From an uncultured Flavobacterium sp. (GTDB lineage: Bacteria > Bacteroidota > Bacteroidia > Flavobacteriales > Flavobacteriaceae), in the NCBI GenBank assembly GCA_937773775.1, contig CALJVL010000006.1:124001-188000 (forward strand): DNA of 64,000 nucleotides. Reading direction: 5' to 3'. Below the pieces are notes generated by a model that saw only the letters and a program-made list of their open reading frames with translations, did not search any database and had not been told where the DNA came from. The position numbers and the translations under genes are program-made. Below, in pieces: positions 35,562 through 44,751 of this stretch (position 1 is its first letter; every line of letters begins with the position of its first letter).

Positions 35562-37946
35562 ATGCAAACTAAAATTTACTTTGTTTTCTGCTTCTGTTTG
35601 TTTTGGACCTTAGGGTTTTCACAAAACACAGTGAGTGGAAAGATCACTAGCCTTGGGGGAAAGCCTCTTTCCAAGAGTCACGTACACATTGGAACAAAAA
35701 CGATATCTTCGGATGTTTCCGGTAATTATCTTATTAAGAGATTGCCTGCAGGAAACATCAAGGTGTTCGTGTCCTATGTTGGTTTTCAGTCTGTTGACAC
35801 GCTGGTAAATTTAGACGGAGATCGCATCTTGAACTTTGCTCTAAAACAAAATACGGCCCAACTGCAGGAAGTAGTCATACGACAAAAAGCCAATACGCTG
35901 AACAAATCGATTTTGGAACAAAAGATTAAGATGGAAACGATTGAAAAGTTCAGCAATCAAACGCTTGGAGATATGTTGAAAGAAATAGCAGGTGTTTCCA
36001 GTCTAAAATCGGGGAGTTCAGTGGTGAAACCTGTGATAAATGGTTTATTTGGGAGTAGAGTTCCAGTGATCAATAACAATGTCCGTTTAGAAGACCAAGA
36101 ATGGGGAACGGAACACGCACCTAATTTTGATGTAAACGCCGCCGGAAAGATCACAGTGATCAAAGGCGCTTCCGGACTGCAATATGGCGGTGATGCCGTG
36201 GGTGGTTTAGTGGTTATAGAGCCGGTTTCGGTAAAAAGGGACACGCTGTTTGGTAAAACTATTCTGAATTTAGCGTCCAATGGCAGAGGTGGTTCCGTTA
36301 GTTCGAGTCTGCACAAAGGAAATGATAAAGGCTGGATTTGGAACGCATTGGGAACATTCAAGTATTCAGGTGACAAAGAAGCGTCGGATTATGTGTTGTC
36401 TAATTCTGGGAATCGGGAAGCTAATTTTTCAGGTGATGTAAAATTCACCGGCAAGAAATATGATTTTTCCGGCTACTATAGTTATTACAATACGACTATT
36501 GGAATTTTGAGTGCATCACATACCGGCAATGTAAACGATTTGTACAATTCCATTACTGATAAAATTCCTTCAGTTGTCAATGACTTCACGTATAGCATTA
36601 GAAATCCAAAGCAAAAAGTGCAGCATCATTTGGCTAAAATGAATTATAATTACTATTTCGATGACGCGGCTTCTTTGGCAGTACAGTACTCTTTTCAGTT
36701 TAATAAAAGATTGGAGTTTGATGTGCGCAGGGGAGATTTTAATGATGTAGCCGCTTTAGACTTGGAGTTGACTACGCATGCCATTAATGTTGATTATAAG
36801 AAAGCATTGCACGACTGGAGTTTTAAAACTGGATTCAATACGTCTATTCAGAATAATTTTGCAAATCCTGCTACAGGAATAAAACCGCTAATTCCTAATT
36901 TTGACCGGATCGAATTTGGGGCTTATGGTATTGTCAGTTATGATTTATCGGATAGTTTTTCGGTAGATTCAGGATTGCGATATGATTATTCCCGGGTGGA
37001 TGCCACCAAGTTTTATTTGAAATCACGATGGGAAGAAAGGGGTTATGCTCCTGAATTTGATAATTTTATAGTTGGAGAACAAGGCAATCAATGGTTGACA
37101 AAGCCTAGTTTCACTTTTCATAATATTTCAGCTAGTGTTGGGTTTCACAAGGAATTTGAGGCAGAACTAAATTGGTATGCCAATATCAGTCTTGCCACGA
37201 GGAACCCAAATCCATCGGAGTTTTTTAGTGACGGATTACATCATTCTACCGGGATTATCGAGTTGGGTGATTTAGCGTTATACAAAGAACAAGCAGTCAA
37301 AGTATCGACAACATTGCAGAAAAAATGGACTGCTTTCTCGGTTGAGGTTAATCCTTTTATCAATAGTATTCATAATTTCATGTTCTTACGACCTGTTGAT
37401 TTTGAGACGACCATTCGTGGTGCTTTCCCTGTGTGGGAATACCAGCAAACCAACGCGAGATTGGCAGGAGTTGATGTGCAAGCCCATTGGAAAATAAGCA
37501 AACAATGGCAACATGATTTCACCTTGGCCTATGTCAACGGGAAAGACATCACAAACGAGGAGTCCTTAATCGATATTCCGCCCTTGAATCTGAGCAACAA
37601 AATTCAGTTTTCAAATAGAGAATGGCATGATTTGAAACTCGAGTTGAAAAGCGAAATCGTGCTGCGTCAAAATCAGTTTCCTGATAATAACTTCACAACA
37701 AATATAGTTGTGAATAATGAATTGACTCCCGTTCTGGTAGACATCAGTACGCCTCCACCAGGGTATCAATTGTTGCATTTTTATTCGGAAATGAACTTCA
37801 AGACTTTCGGTAAGACCAATGCAACAATCGCATTTTCTATTCAAAATATTTTAAACACTAATTACAGGGACTACCTCAACAGGCAACGTTTTTTTGCCGA
37901 TGAAATGGGTAGAAACTTTCAAATTCAATTCAAATTCAATTATTAA
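35562..37946 (+). CDS. TonB-dependent outer-membrane receptor, cassette 2
   Basis: A 794-residue receptor with signal peptide (1-20), carboxypeptidase-regulatory-like domain (SGKITSLGGKPLSKSHVHI, about 24-100), plug (about 120-225, GLFGSRVPVINNNVRLEDQEWG and LQYGGDAVGG) and barrel ending N-Y. The block SDGLHHSTGIIELGD matches the position of NGVHEGTNRYEVGN in the first receptor, so the two belong to the same ZnuD-like group although they are far from identical. It probably imports a metal or metal complex. A lipoprotein gene follows after 17 bases. Confidence 0.92.
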   Translation: MQTKIYFVFCFCLFWTLGFSQNTVSGKITSLGGKPLSKSHVHIGTKTISSDVSGNYLIKRLPAGNIKVFVSYVGFQSVDTLVNLDGDRILNFALKQNTAQLQEVVIRQKANTLNKSILEQKIKMETIEKFSNQTLGDMLKEIAGVSSLKSGSSVVKPVINGLFGSRVPVINNNVRLEDQEWGTEHAPNFDVNAAGKITVIKGASGLQYGGDAVGGLVVIEPVSVKRDTLFGKTILNLASNGRGGSVSSSLHKGNDKGWIWNALGTFKYSGDKEASDYVLSNSGNREANFSGDVKFTGKKYDFSGYYSYYNTTIGILSASHTGNVNDLYNSITDKIPSVVNDFTYSIRNPKQKVQHHLAKMNYNYYFDDAASLAVQYSFQFNKRLEFDVRRGDFNDVAALDLELTTHAINVDYKKALHDWSFKTGFNTSIQNNFANPATGIKPLIPNFDRIEFGAYGIVSYDLSDSFSVDSGLRYDYSRVDATKFYLKSRWEERGYAPEFDNFIVGEQGNQWLTKPSFTFHNISASVGFHKEFEAELNWYANISLATRNPNPSEFFSDGLHHSTGIIELGDLALYKEQAVKVSTTLQKKWTAFSVEVNPFINSIHNFMFLRPVDFETTIRGAFPVWEYQQTNARLAGVDVQAHWKISKQWQHDFTLAYVNGKDITNEESLIDIPPLNLSNKIQFSNREWHDLKLELKSEIVLRQNQFPDNNFTTNIVVNNELTPVLVDISTPPPGYQLLHFYSEMNFKTFGKTNATIAFSIQNILNTNYRDYLNRQRFFADEMGRNFQIQFKFNY

Positions 37947-37963
37947 AAAGTAAACACAAAAAA

Positions 37964-38518
37964 ATGAAAAATTTAAAAATTATAGTAATCGTATTAATAT
38001 CAGTATTCTCTTTTTCATCATGTAGTAATGATGATCCAATTGCAGTAAATGAGGAAGAAGTGATTACAACGGTAACCACAACTCTGACTTCAGGAAGCCA
38101 GACGGTAACCTTGACTTCTAGAGATCTTGACGGGGATGGACCTAATGCGCCAGTAGTAACGATTTCAGGAGACTTAATGGTTAATACGACTTATACGGGT
38201 ACTGTTACTTTTCTAAATGAAACAGCAAATCCGGCAGAGGATATTACGGTAGAAATAAAAGAAGAGGGGGCTGAGCACCAATTGTTCTTTCAAGCTCCCG
38301 CGGGCATTGGAGCTTTCACATATACCGATGCAGATGCTAACGGGAAGCCTATTGGTTTGGCTTTTACATTGAAAACAGCTACAGCGGCAGCAGGAAATAT
38401 AGTAGTCATCTTGAGACACGAGCCAATTAAAAATGCTGAAGGAGTTGCATCCGGCAACATTACAAATGCAGGCGGTGCGACAGATGCACAAATTACATAT
38501 CCAGTTCAGGTGAAATAA
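37964..38518 (+). CDS. Lipoprotein linked to TonB receptor, probable beta-sandwich
   Basis: A 184-residue lipoprotein. The signal ends in a lipobox with C20 (FSFSSC). The mature chain is beta-rich, with an acidic D-L-D-G-D-G-P-N segment near residue 52 and the conserved-looking EEGAEHQLFFQ near residue 104 with a histidine that could bind metal. I believe homologues are often labelled type 1 periplasmic-binding-fold proteins, which the sequence does not clearly show. It follows the receptor by 17 bases, so it is probably a surface or periplasmic helper for that transporter. It has its own terminator. Confidence 0.75.
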   Translation: MKNLKIIVIVLISVFSFSSCSNDDPIAVNEEEVITTVTTTLTSGSQTVTLTSRDLDGDGPNAPVVTISGDLMVNTTYTGTVTFLNETANPAEDITVEIKEEGAEHQLFFQAPAGIGAFTYTDADANGKPIGLAFTLKTATAAAGNIVVILRHEPIKNAEGVASGNITNAGGATDAQITYPVQVK

Positions 38519-38545
38519 GTAGCTCAATCTGATGTCAACCATTCT

Positions 38546-38579
38546 AAAAAGCGCTATTCGAAAGAGTAGCGCTTTTTTT
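38546..38579 (+). terminator. Intrinsic terminator after the lipoprotein gene
   Basis: AAAAAGCGCTATTC pairs with GAGTAGCGCTTTTT around a GAAA tetraloop, followed by more T. A near-identical core occurs at 40923-40950. Confidence 0.88.
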
Positions 38580-38624
38580 GGTTTTATTTAATACTTTCCG
38601 TCATTTACACAGTAACTATTTCCT

Positions 38625-38632
38625 TATTTTTG
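38625..38632 (+). promoter_or_regulatory. -7 box of the prolyl oligopeptidase gene
   Basis: TATTTTTG (TAnnTTTG), 23 bases before the ATG at 38656. It lies inside the longer open frame from 38578 and so fixes the later start. Confidence 0.55.
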
Positions 38633-38655
38633 TTCTAACCAATAAAACGATACTA

Positions 38656-40773
38656 ATGAAAAAACTAATTCTGATTATGGCGGTAATCCCTACAATAGCA
38701 TCTTTTGGACAAGATAAAAACCCAATTGAATATCCCGAAACTAAAAAAGGAGAAACGGTCGACGTGTATTTTGGCACTGAAGTCAATGATCCCTACCGTT
38801 GGTTAGAGGACGACCGCTCTGCCGAAACCGCGGCTTGGGTAGAAGCGCAGAACAAAGTGACCTACGCTTATTTGCAACAGATTCCTTTTCGCGATTCCTT
38901 GAAGAATCGGCTAGAGAAACTGTGGAATTATGAAAAAATTAGTGCCCCGTTTATAGAGGGTGATTTTACTTATTACTACAAAAATGACGGTTTGCAAAGC
39001 CAGTCCGTGCTATATAGAAAAGATAAAGCCGGAAAAGAAAGCGTTTTTCTTGACCCCAATACGTTTTCTAAAGATGGAACCACTTCCCTTGGAGGACTAG
39101 ATTTTTCGGGAGACGGTTCTAAAGTGGCCTATGCCATATCCGAAGGTGGAAGCGACTGGAGAAAAGTGATCTTGATGGATGCCTTGACAAACAGGGTTAT
39201 GGAAGACACGATAATCGACGTTAAATTTAGCGGGTTGTCTTGGAGAGGAAACGAAGGCTTTTATTACTCTAGTTATGATAAGCCAAAAGGAAGCGAATTA
39301 TCGGCCAAAACCGATCAGCACAAATTGTACTTCCACAAACTGGGAACTTCGCAGAAAGAGGACAAAGTGATCTTTGGCGCAGACCAAAAAAGAAGATATG
39401 TTGGCGGAAACGTGACGGAGGACGATCATTATTTGGTTATTACCGCTTCGACTTCGACTTACGGAAACGAGTTATTCATAAAAGATCTGACCAAGCCAGA
39501 CAGTCCCATTGTTACCATAGTAGACAACTTCAATAGTGACAACTATGTTATGGACAATGAGGGAAGCAAGCTGTTTATAGTTACTGATTTGAATGCGCCT
39601 AACAAACGAATCGTAACCGTCGACGTGAGCAACCCAAAAGCGGCAAACTGGAAAGACTTCATTCCTGAAACTGAGAATGTATTGTCTCCGTCAACCTGTA
39701 GCGGTTTTATTTTTGCTAATTATATGATTGATGCCGTTTCGGCAATAAAGCAATACGACTATTCTGGCAAACTGATTCGTGATATTCAATTACCGGGACT
39801 GGGCACAGCGGGCGGTTTTAGCGGAAAGAAAAAAGACAAAATGGTATATTATTCCTTTACTAATTATACGACGCCCGGAACGATATATGCGTTGGAACCT
39901 AAATCAGGGGAGTCAGCAGTGTATGAAAAGCCAAACGTGGATTTCAAAAGTGAGGAATACGAATCCAAACAAATTTTTTATACCTCAAAGGACGGTACGA
40001 GAATCCCAATGATCATCACGCACAAAAAAGGACTGAAACTCGATGGAAAGAACCCAACCATGCTTTATGGTTACGGTGGGTTTAATATAAGTTTAACGCC
40101 AAGTTTCAGTATATCCAATGCAGTATGGATGGAAAATGGCGGCGTTTTTGCCGTGCCTAATTTACGAGGCGGCGGAGAATACGGTAAAAGATGGCATGAT
40201 GCGGGAACCAAAATGCAAAAACAAAACGTGTTTGACGATTTCATTGCGGCGGCGGAATACCTGATTACGCAAAAGTATACCTCATCTGATTTTCTTGCCG
40301 TTCGTGGCGGGTCAAATGGAGGTTTGCTCGTAGGGGCAGCGATGACTCAACGTCCAGAGTTGATGAAAGTCGCTTTACCGGCCGTGGGCGTGATGGACAT
40401 GTTGCGTTACCATACCTTCACCTCTGGGGCGGGTTGGGCGTACGATTACGGAACAGCTCAGGACAGCCAGGCCATGTTCAAATACATCAAAGGCTATTCT
40501 CCAGTCCACAATGTAAAATCGGGCACACAATATCCAGCGACCATGGTTACAACAGGCGATCATGACGACAGGGTTGTGCCGGCGCACAGTTTCAAGTTTG
40601 CGGCTGAGTTACAGGAAAAACAAGCTGGAAACAATCCGACCTTGATTCGCATCGATGTCAAAGCTGGCCATGGAGCTGGAAAATCAGTTTCGGCCACCAT
40701 TCAGGAAAACGTGGATATCCAAGCTTTTACTTTGTACAATATGGGATTTAAAGCATTGCCAAAAGCAGAATAA
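38656..40773 (+). CDS. Exported prolyl oligopeptidase (family S9A)
   Basis: A 705-residue serine peptidase. The signal peptide is residues 1-18 (MKKLILIMAVIPTIASFGQ). A seven-bladed propeller (about 60-420) precedes the alpha/beta-hydrolase domain. The catalytic triad is visible: serine in GGSNGGLL, aspartate in GDHDDRVVP and histidine in KAGHGAGK. It cleaves after proline in short peptides, here in the periplasm or outside the cell. The start at 38656 is supported by the promoter box and by the signal peptide. It is monocistronic. Confidence 0.95.
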   Translation: MKKLILIMAVIPTIASFGQDKNPIEYPETKKGETVDVYFGTEVNDPYRWLEDDRSAETAAWVEAQNKVTYAYLQQIPFRDSLKNRLEKLWNYEKISAPFIEGDFTYYYKNDGLQSQSVLYRKDKAGKESVFLDPNTFSKDGTTSLGGLDFSGDGSKVAYAISEGGSDWRKVILMDALTNRVMEDTIIDVKFSGLSWRGNEGFYYSSYDKPKGSELSAKTDQHKLYFHKLGTSQKEDKVIFGADQKRRYVGGNVTEDDHYLVITASTSTYGNELFIKDLTKPDSPIVTIVDNFNSDNYVMDNEGSKLFIVTDLNAPNKRIVTVDVSNPKAANWKDFIPETENVLSPSTCSGFIFANYMIDAVSAIKQYDYSGKLIRDIQLPGLGTAGGFSGKKKDKMVYYSFTNYTTPGTIYALEPKSGESAVYEKPNVDFKSEEYESKQIFYTSKDGTRIPMIITHKKGLKLDGKNPTMLYGYGGFNISLTPSFSISNAVWMENGGVFAVPNLRGGGEYGKRWHDAGTKMQKQNVFDDFIAAAEYLITQKYTSSDFLAVRGGSNGGLLVGAAMTQRPELMKVALPAVGVMDMLRYHTFTSGAGWAYDYGTAQDSQAMFKYIKGYSPVHNVKSGTQYPATMVTTGDHDDRVVPAHSFKFAAELQEKQAGNNPTLIRIDVKAGHGAGKSVSATIQENVDIQAFTLYNMGFKALPKAE

Positions 40774-40783
40774 GGATTTATTT

Positions 40784-40895
40784 CAGAAGCTATTTCCCGC
40801 TGTCCGCTGTATTCCCGATAAATAAAAACTACGGCTTGAAAAAAGCCCTGTTTTTCTAAATCGGGAGATGCCGCTGCCATCAGGGCTAGGGCAGT
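40784..40895 (+). repeat. Dispersed structured intergenic repeat, copy 2
   Basis: Starts AGCTATTTCCCGCTG and ends CCGCTGCCATCAGGGCTA, matching the ends of copy 1 (15297-15402). The centre forms a nested hairpin: TCCCGAT pairs with ATCGGGA, with GGCTT-GAAAA-AAGCC inside. I recall similar elements in other Flavobacterium genomes. Confidence 0.65.
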
Positions 40896-40922
40896 TGGGA
40901 ATCTAAAAGTTATAGTTTTTAG

Positions 40923-40950
40923 AACGCCATTCGAAAGAGTGGCGTTTTTT
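40923..40950 (+). terminator. Intrinsic terminator after the prolyl oligopeptidase gene
   Basis: AACGCCATTC (40923-40932) pairs with GAGTGGCGTT (40937-40946) around GAAA, followed by T-run. Confidence 0.85.
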
Positions 40951-40982
40951 ATTTAAGAAAATGCGGCAACATTTCATTAAAA

Positions 40983-42583
40983 TCAATCTGTAAGCAAGGT
41001 TTCTAGCAATCGGGCATCATGTCCATAAATATCGTCATAAAAATAAACTTCTCCCTCACGATCTACCCAGGAAGTGAAGTAGCCAATGTAAACTGGGATT
41101 TTTGTCTTTAGGTTGTAGGTTTTTTCTACTTCGCGATTCATGGCGGCATCTATTTTTTCTACTGTCCAGTTTTCGTCGTCTTCTAAAATCTTAATGGCGA
41201 GCTCCCGCGGTTTTTCTAAGCGTATGCAACCATGGCTAAAAGCCCTTCGCTCTTTATCAAAGAGACTTTTGGCGGGGGTGTCATGCATAAAAATAATATG
41301 GGAATTTGGGAATATAAATTTTACCTTATCCAATGCGTTTTGCGGTCCGGGTCTTTGTCGCACGCGATTGCCCACCCATCCCATATCGTTTTTTGCAAGA
41401 TAGTTGGAATTTTTGGCGATCGCAGGCAAAATCTCTTTTCGCAAAATACTTGGGGGAACATTCCAGTAGGGACTAAAAATAACCTGACTCATCTGACCGC
41501 TAAAAACCACGATTTTGTTTAAGGACTTTCCCACAACTACTTTGGAAATTAAAGCGGGTTTGCTATCCTTAAAATAAGTGAGCGTAAAGGAGGGGATATT
41601 CACAACGATATATTGTTCGTTTTCGATTAAACTAGGCGAAAGCCAGCGGCAGCGCTCCATATTAACCATCAAGGTTTTTATGCGCTTCTGTACCGGAACG
41701 TTCATGTCTTCGATATGCTTGGGTTGCACTTCTGTATCTGCAGTGAAGGCATTCCGCTACTTGTATTTCATGAAACCTCCGAGCAGTTCTTCATCATACT
41801 CGTTTTTCTTAGAATCGTATTTTAAATTGCCACTGGTAAAGAGTCGTTTTCTGATTTGAAGGATGTCGGCCGCAGTATCACCTGGCTTTAGCGATTTCAT
41901 TTTTGGAGGTAATACAATTGGGCTCCAGCCGCCTTTTTTCTCGCTGTCGCGATAGTCTTGCAGTGCCACTTTTAATAGGTAGTACTGTTCTAGAAGGTCT
42001 TTGTCTGGTTTATTGATAAGACTGGGGTCAAGTTTCAAGGAGTCCAAGCGGTTAACGTAGGATTGTTTTTTTTCGCGGTAAATACCAACCCAGTTCTTTG
42101 AATTTAGTAGGCTCAATTCCCTTGAACACCCAATCTGCATAAAAGAAATAAAGCGAGGTCATTAATAGTTCTACTTCTAAATCTGGGTGTTCCTTGCTGT
42201 CAGCCTCTAGAAAAAGGCTGTCTATTTTGTCTTGATACGGAACCTTTATTTGTAGGCCTTCCTGATCCAAGTTGTTAACTTTGTCCTAAAGGAGGTCAGC
42301 AAACTCATTCCTGCCGTTGCTATCGTACCACAGGTATTTGTATTCGTGTTTTTTATAAGTCGCGAGCACCTAAGGTTTCAGGTATTTCAGTTTGGAGTAT
42401 TTTTTAAAAAAAGGAGCAATCAGAGTGCTGTCAAAAGCACGAGCGGGAAAGGAAGGAATCCTTTGATAGTTCAACGCCTTATATTTGTTCATAGTTTTCC
42501 AGTTATTCGCTTTTGTATCAATGGGAAAAATTAGGAGTAAAAACCAGAAAATGGAAAAGGAATGAAATTAGGAAGCGTTTCAT
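40983..42583 (-). pseudogene. L,D-transpeptidase (YkuD) pseudogene
   Basis: The remains of a roughly 530-residue exported L,D-transpeptidase. The 3' part (40983-41729) is intact and has the YkuD active site IIFMHDTPAKSLF...SHGCIRLEKP with the catalytic cysteine. Upstream the frame is broken by TAG codons at 41759-41757 (KYK-stop-RNAF), 42288-42286 (DLL-stop-DKV) and 42372-42370 (LKP-stop-VLA), an extra base in the A8 run (42066-42073 on the plus strand as T8), and an extra T in the signal peptide (about 42539-42543). The original start was the ATG at 42583. Intact enzymes of this type crosslink peptidoglycan or attach lipoproteins. A functional copy elsewhere is likely. Confidence 0.85.
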
Positions 42584-42829
42584 ATCGTTACTATTTGATT
42601 TTCAATCATAAATATACGAAAAAATGATAAAGAACTGTCAAGGCTTAGGCAACTAAATTCTGTATAAAAAGCTAAAAAAGTTATTTATATAGAAAAAAGC
42701 TTCTGCTGCAAAGATGGAGATTTTCGATATTTTTAGGATAGGCTTTGTCATTTAGAAATGCAGCAATTTTAGAAATGGTCAATAGTGGAGTTTCTAGATT
42801 GTCTCTTGATATGGGATCTATAAAGGTTT

Positions 42830-43168
42830 TTATAGATTTTCATTTTTTTGTTCGTCGGAATCTTCAGCAAAAGAAGTTTCAGCTGAGCTTTCTGCAATAG
42901 GGTTTAGTTTATTCTGTACTTTTTCCGGGATTATATAGTCTGTGTCAGAGCTGACTTTTTCATCTGTTATTATGACGTTTTTAGTCAAGTTGATGTTTGT
43001 AGGTAAATCGAAATTATCGAAGGCGCTTAATTGTGTGTCGCCGTCTATGTGTTTCAAGTTGGGCGATGGTTTATTTCCTGTATCAACTTCTCTAGATGCA
43101 CAAAAAATCAGAATTGAATTTAATGATAAAAAAAGAATTAGAAAAGGGGAGGGTTTAAATTTTATCAT
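42830..43168 (-). CDS. Hypothetical lipoprotein-like protein, 112 residues
   Basis: A short protein with a hydrophobic N-terminus ending in LIFCAS, a plausible lipobox with C23. The remainder is hydrophilic and Ser/Glu/Asp-rich, with no recognised domain. The frame opens at 43195, but a -7 box covers that position, so the ATG at 43168 is chosen. No neighbour suggests a function. Low complexity near the C-terminus (ESSAETSFAEDSDEQKNE) makes it weakly conserved in appearance. Confidence 0.5.
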   Translation of the reverse strand: MIKFKPSPFLILFLSLNSILIFCASREVDTGNKPSPNLKHIDGDTQLSAFDNFDLPTNINLTKNVIITDEKVSSDTDYIIPEKVQNKLNPIAESSAETSFAEDSDEQKNENL

Positions 43169-43192
43169 ACGTATCTTACATAACTTTCGCGT

Positions 43193-43200
43193 CAAATATA
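43193..43200 (-). promoter_or_regulatory. -7 box of the hypothetical lipoprotein gene
   Basis: TATATTTG on the minus strand (TAnnTTTG), 24 bases before the ATG at 43168. It supports the gene call and the later start. Confidence 0.5.
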
Positions 43201-43542
43201 ATTAAAAATAAGTATTATAGGGGTAATAGATTAAAAACTAGATTATTGACAATAATTAGGGGTTGAACTGCATGATTTTAAAAAAATGGTGCGTAAATAG
43301 TGTGTTGTGAAAGTAATATTATTCTTCGTCGCCCCTTCAAGCATTGATCTTTTCCTAACAACGGTTAATCCAGTTGTGCGGAAATTTTTCTGTGCTTACT
43401 TCGTTCTTTGCTTTTGTCAGTAGCCTCGAAGAAAAGTAGTTCCGCTAGGATATTGTTTTTGTAATAGATGCCTTCAGATTGCTGATTTTCCATACTTTCA
43501 TAATCTTTTACTAATAGCTTCGTTTCTTTGTGTTATTAAGGT
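43201..43542. other. Intergenic region, no gene seen
   Basis: About 340 bases between two divergent genes. I see no open frame with coding character, no tRNA fold and no clear repeat. Only the promoters at its two ends are supported. Confidence 0.5.
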
Positions 43543-43550
43543 TAGATTTG
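43543..43550 (+). promoter_or_regulatory. -7 box of the hibernation-factor gene
   Basis: TAGATTTG (TAnnTTTG), 26 bases before the ATG at 43577. Confidence 0.5.
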
Positions 43551-43576
43551 GAAGACAATCATAAATTGATACTAAT

Positions 43577-43891
43577 ATGAAGATACAAATCAACACCGAC
43601 AAAAATGTAGAAGGAAACGAAAGACAAGAAACTTATTTTTCTAGTGAAATTGAAAAATCACTTTCGCGCTTTGATGATAGAATAACTCGTATTGAAGTTT
43701 ATTTTGCCGATGAGAATGGCGATAAGTCCGGTACCAATGATAAAAAATGCGTTATAGAAGCCCGTCCTGTAAAAATGCAGCCGCTAGTTGTGACGGAACA
43801 TGCTGATTCAACAGAGAAAGCCTTTCACGGTGCTTTAGATAAGATAAAAAAAACACTATCGACTTCTTTTGAAAAGCAAAAGGAGCATTAA
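43577..43891 (+). CDS. Short ribosome hibernation factor (HPF/RaiA family)
   Basis: A 104-residue protein beginning MKIQINTDKNVEG and containing FSSEIEKSLSRFDDRITRIEVYFADE, the beta-alpha-beta pattern of the HPF/RaiA fold. The later block EARPVKMQPLVVTEHADSTEKAFHGALDKIKK fits the second half. The family binds the 30S decoding region and stabilises idle ribosomes in stationary phase or stress. It lacks the long C-terminal dimerisation domain. It is monocistronic with a terminator. Confidence 0.87.
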   Translation: MKIQINTDKNVEGNERQETYFSSEIEKSLSRFDDRITRIEVYFADENGDKSGTNDKKCVIEARPVKMQPLVVTEHADSTEKAFHGALDKIKKTLSTSFEKQKEH

Positions 43892-43927
43892 GCTCTTAAT
43901 TTTAAAGAGTTGTAAATAAATAAAAAA

Positions 43928-43965
43928 TGACAGTTTTCTTAAATAGGAAAGCTGTCTTTTTTTTA
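43928..43965 (+). terminator. Intrinsic terminator after the hibernation-factor gene
   Basis: GACAGTTTTC and GGAAAGCTGTC form an imperfect stem around TTAAATA, followed by a T8 run. Confidence 0.75.
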
Positions 43966-44235
43966 TGGGTATTGGCGAATGTGGTTCGGTCTAAGTTTCG
44001 GAAGTATGAGTACTACTTTATAAAGAGTAATGTTACTAAATTGACGTCCCTCTTGTGACATTCTTCGCAAAAGTCGAAGTTCATATTGATCTACCTACGA
44101 TTTCCAATCATTTGGCTTAAAAGGCTATATTTACCTATTATGATTTGAAGAGTTTCATCTAGTATAAGCAAGACTCGAACTTCGGTTAAGACAAAGAGTT
44201 TTAGTCGTGCATAAAAAACTTAAAATAATCTAAGT
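43966..44235. other. Intergenic region, nothing further seen
   Basis: AT-rich DNA between the terminator and the next gene. No open frame, repeat or strong promoter box was recognised. Confidence 0.4.
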
Positions 44236-44751
44236 ATGAAAAACATATTTCTTCTCTCGTTCACATTTTTATTATTTTCTGCTTTTACCATTATTAAGTT
44301 CGATGGAAAGAAAGACAAAGAAAAAATCAACACGGTGCTTGATTCCTGGCACAAGGCCGCAGCCGAAGCGAAATATAATAACTATTTCAATTTCATGACC
44401 GAAGACGCCATTTTCATAGGTACCGATGCTACTGAGAATTGGGACAAGGCAGAATTTCAAGCCTTCGCCAAACCTTTTTTCGATAAAGGGAAAGCATGGA
44501 TTTTTAGCCCTCTGGAACGTCATATTTATTTTGACAAAACTGGTGAAGTGGCTTGGTTTGATGAATTACTGAATACCCAAATGAAAATTTGTAGAGGTTC
44601 AGGGGTATTGATAAAAATAGGGGAAGAGTGGAAAATTAAACACTATATTTTGTCGATGACCATCCCTAATGATAATGTTGATGAGGTGGTAAAGGTCAAA
44701 TCGGCTATAGATGACGAGTTGCTAATTAGCTTAAAAAAACAGAGTAGATAG
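44236..44751 (+). CDS. Exported NTF2-like / SnoaL-like protein
   Basis: A 171-residue protein with an N-terminal hydrophobic signal (MKNIFLLSFTFLLFSAFTII) and an NTF2-like fold pattern: VLDSWHKAAAEAKYNNYFNFMTEDAIFIGTD, then W near residue 75, then EVAWFDELLN and a final strand GEEWKIKHYILSM. In this family the pocket may bind a small ligand, but the role is unspecified. It is monocistronic and unrelated to its neighbours. Confidence 0.8.
   Translation: MKNIFLLSFTFLLFSAFTIIKFDGKKDKEKINTVLDSWHKAAAEAKYNNYFNFMTEDAIFIGTDATENWDKAEFQAFAKPFFDKGKAWIFSPLERHIYFDKTGEVAWFDELLNTQMKICRGSGVLIKIGEEWKIKHYILSMTIPNDNVDEVVKVKSAIDDELLISLKKQSR

Noticed and set aside
40983..42583. Programmed read-through or recoding of the three TAG codons
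   Set aside because: The gene also carries two frameshifts, and other genes in the window use TAG as an ordinary stop in places. Decay is simpler.
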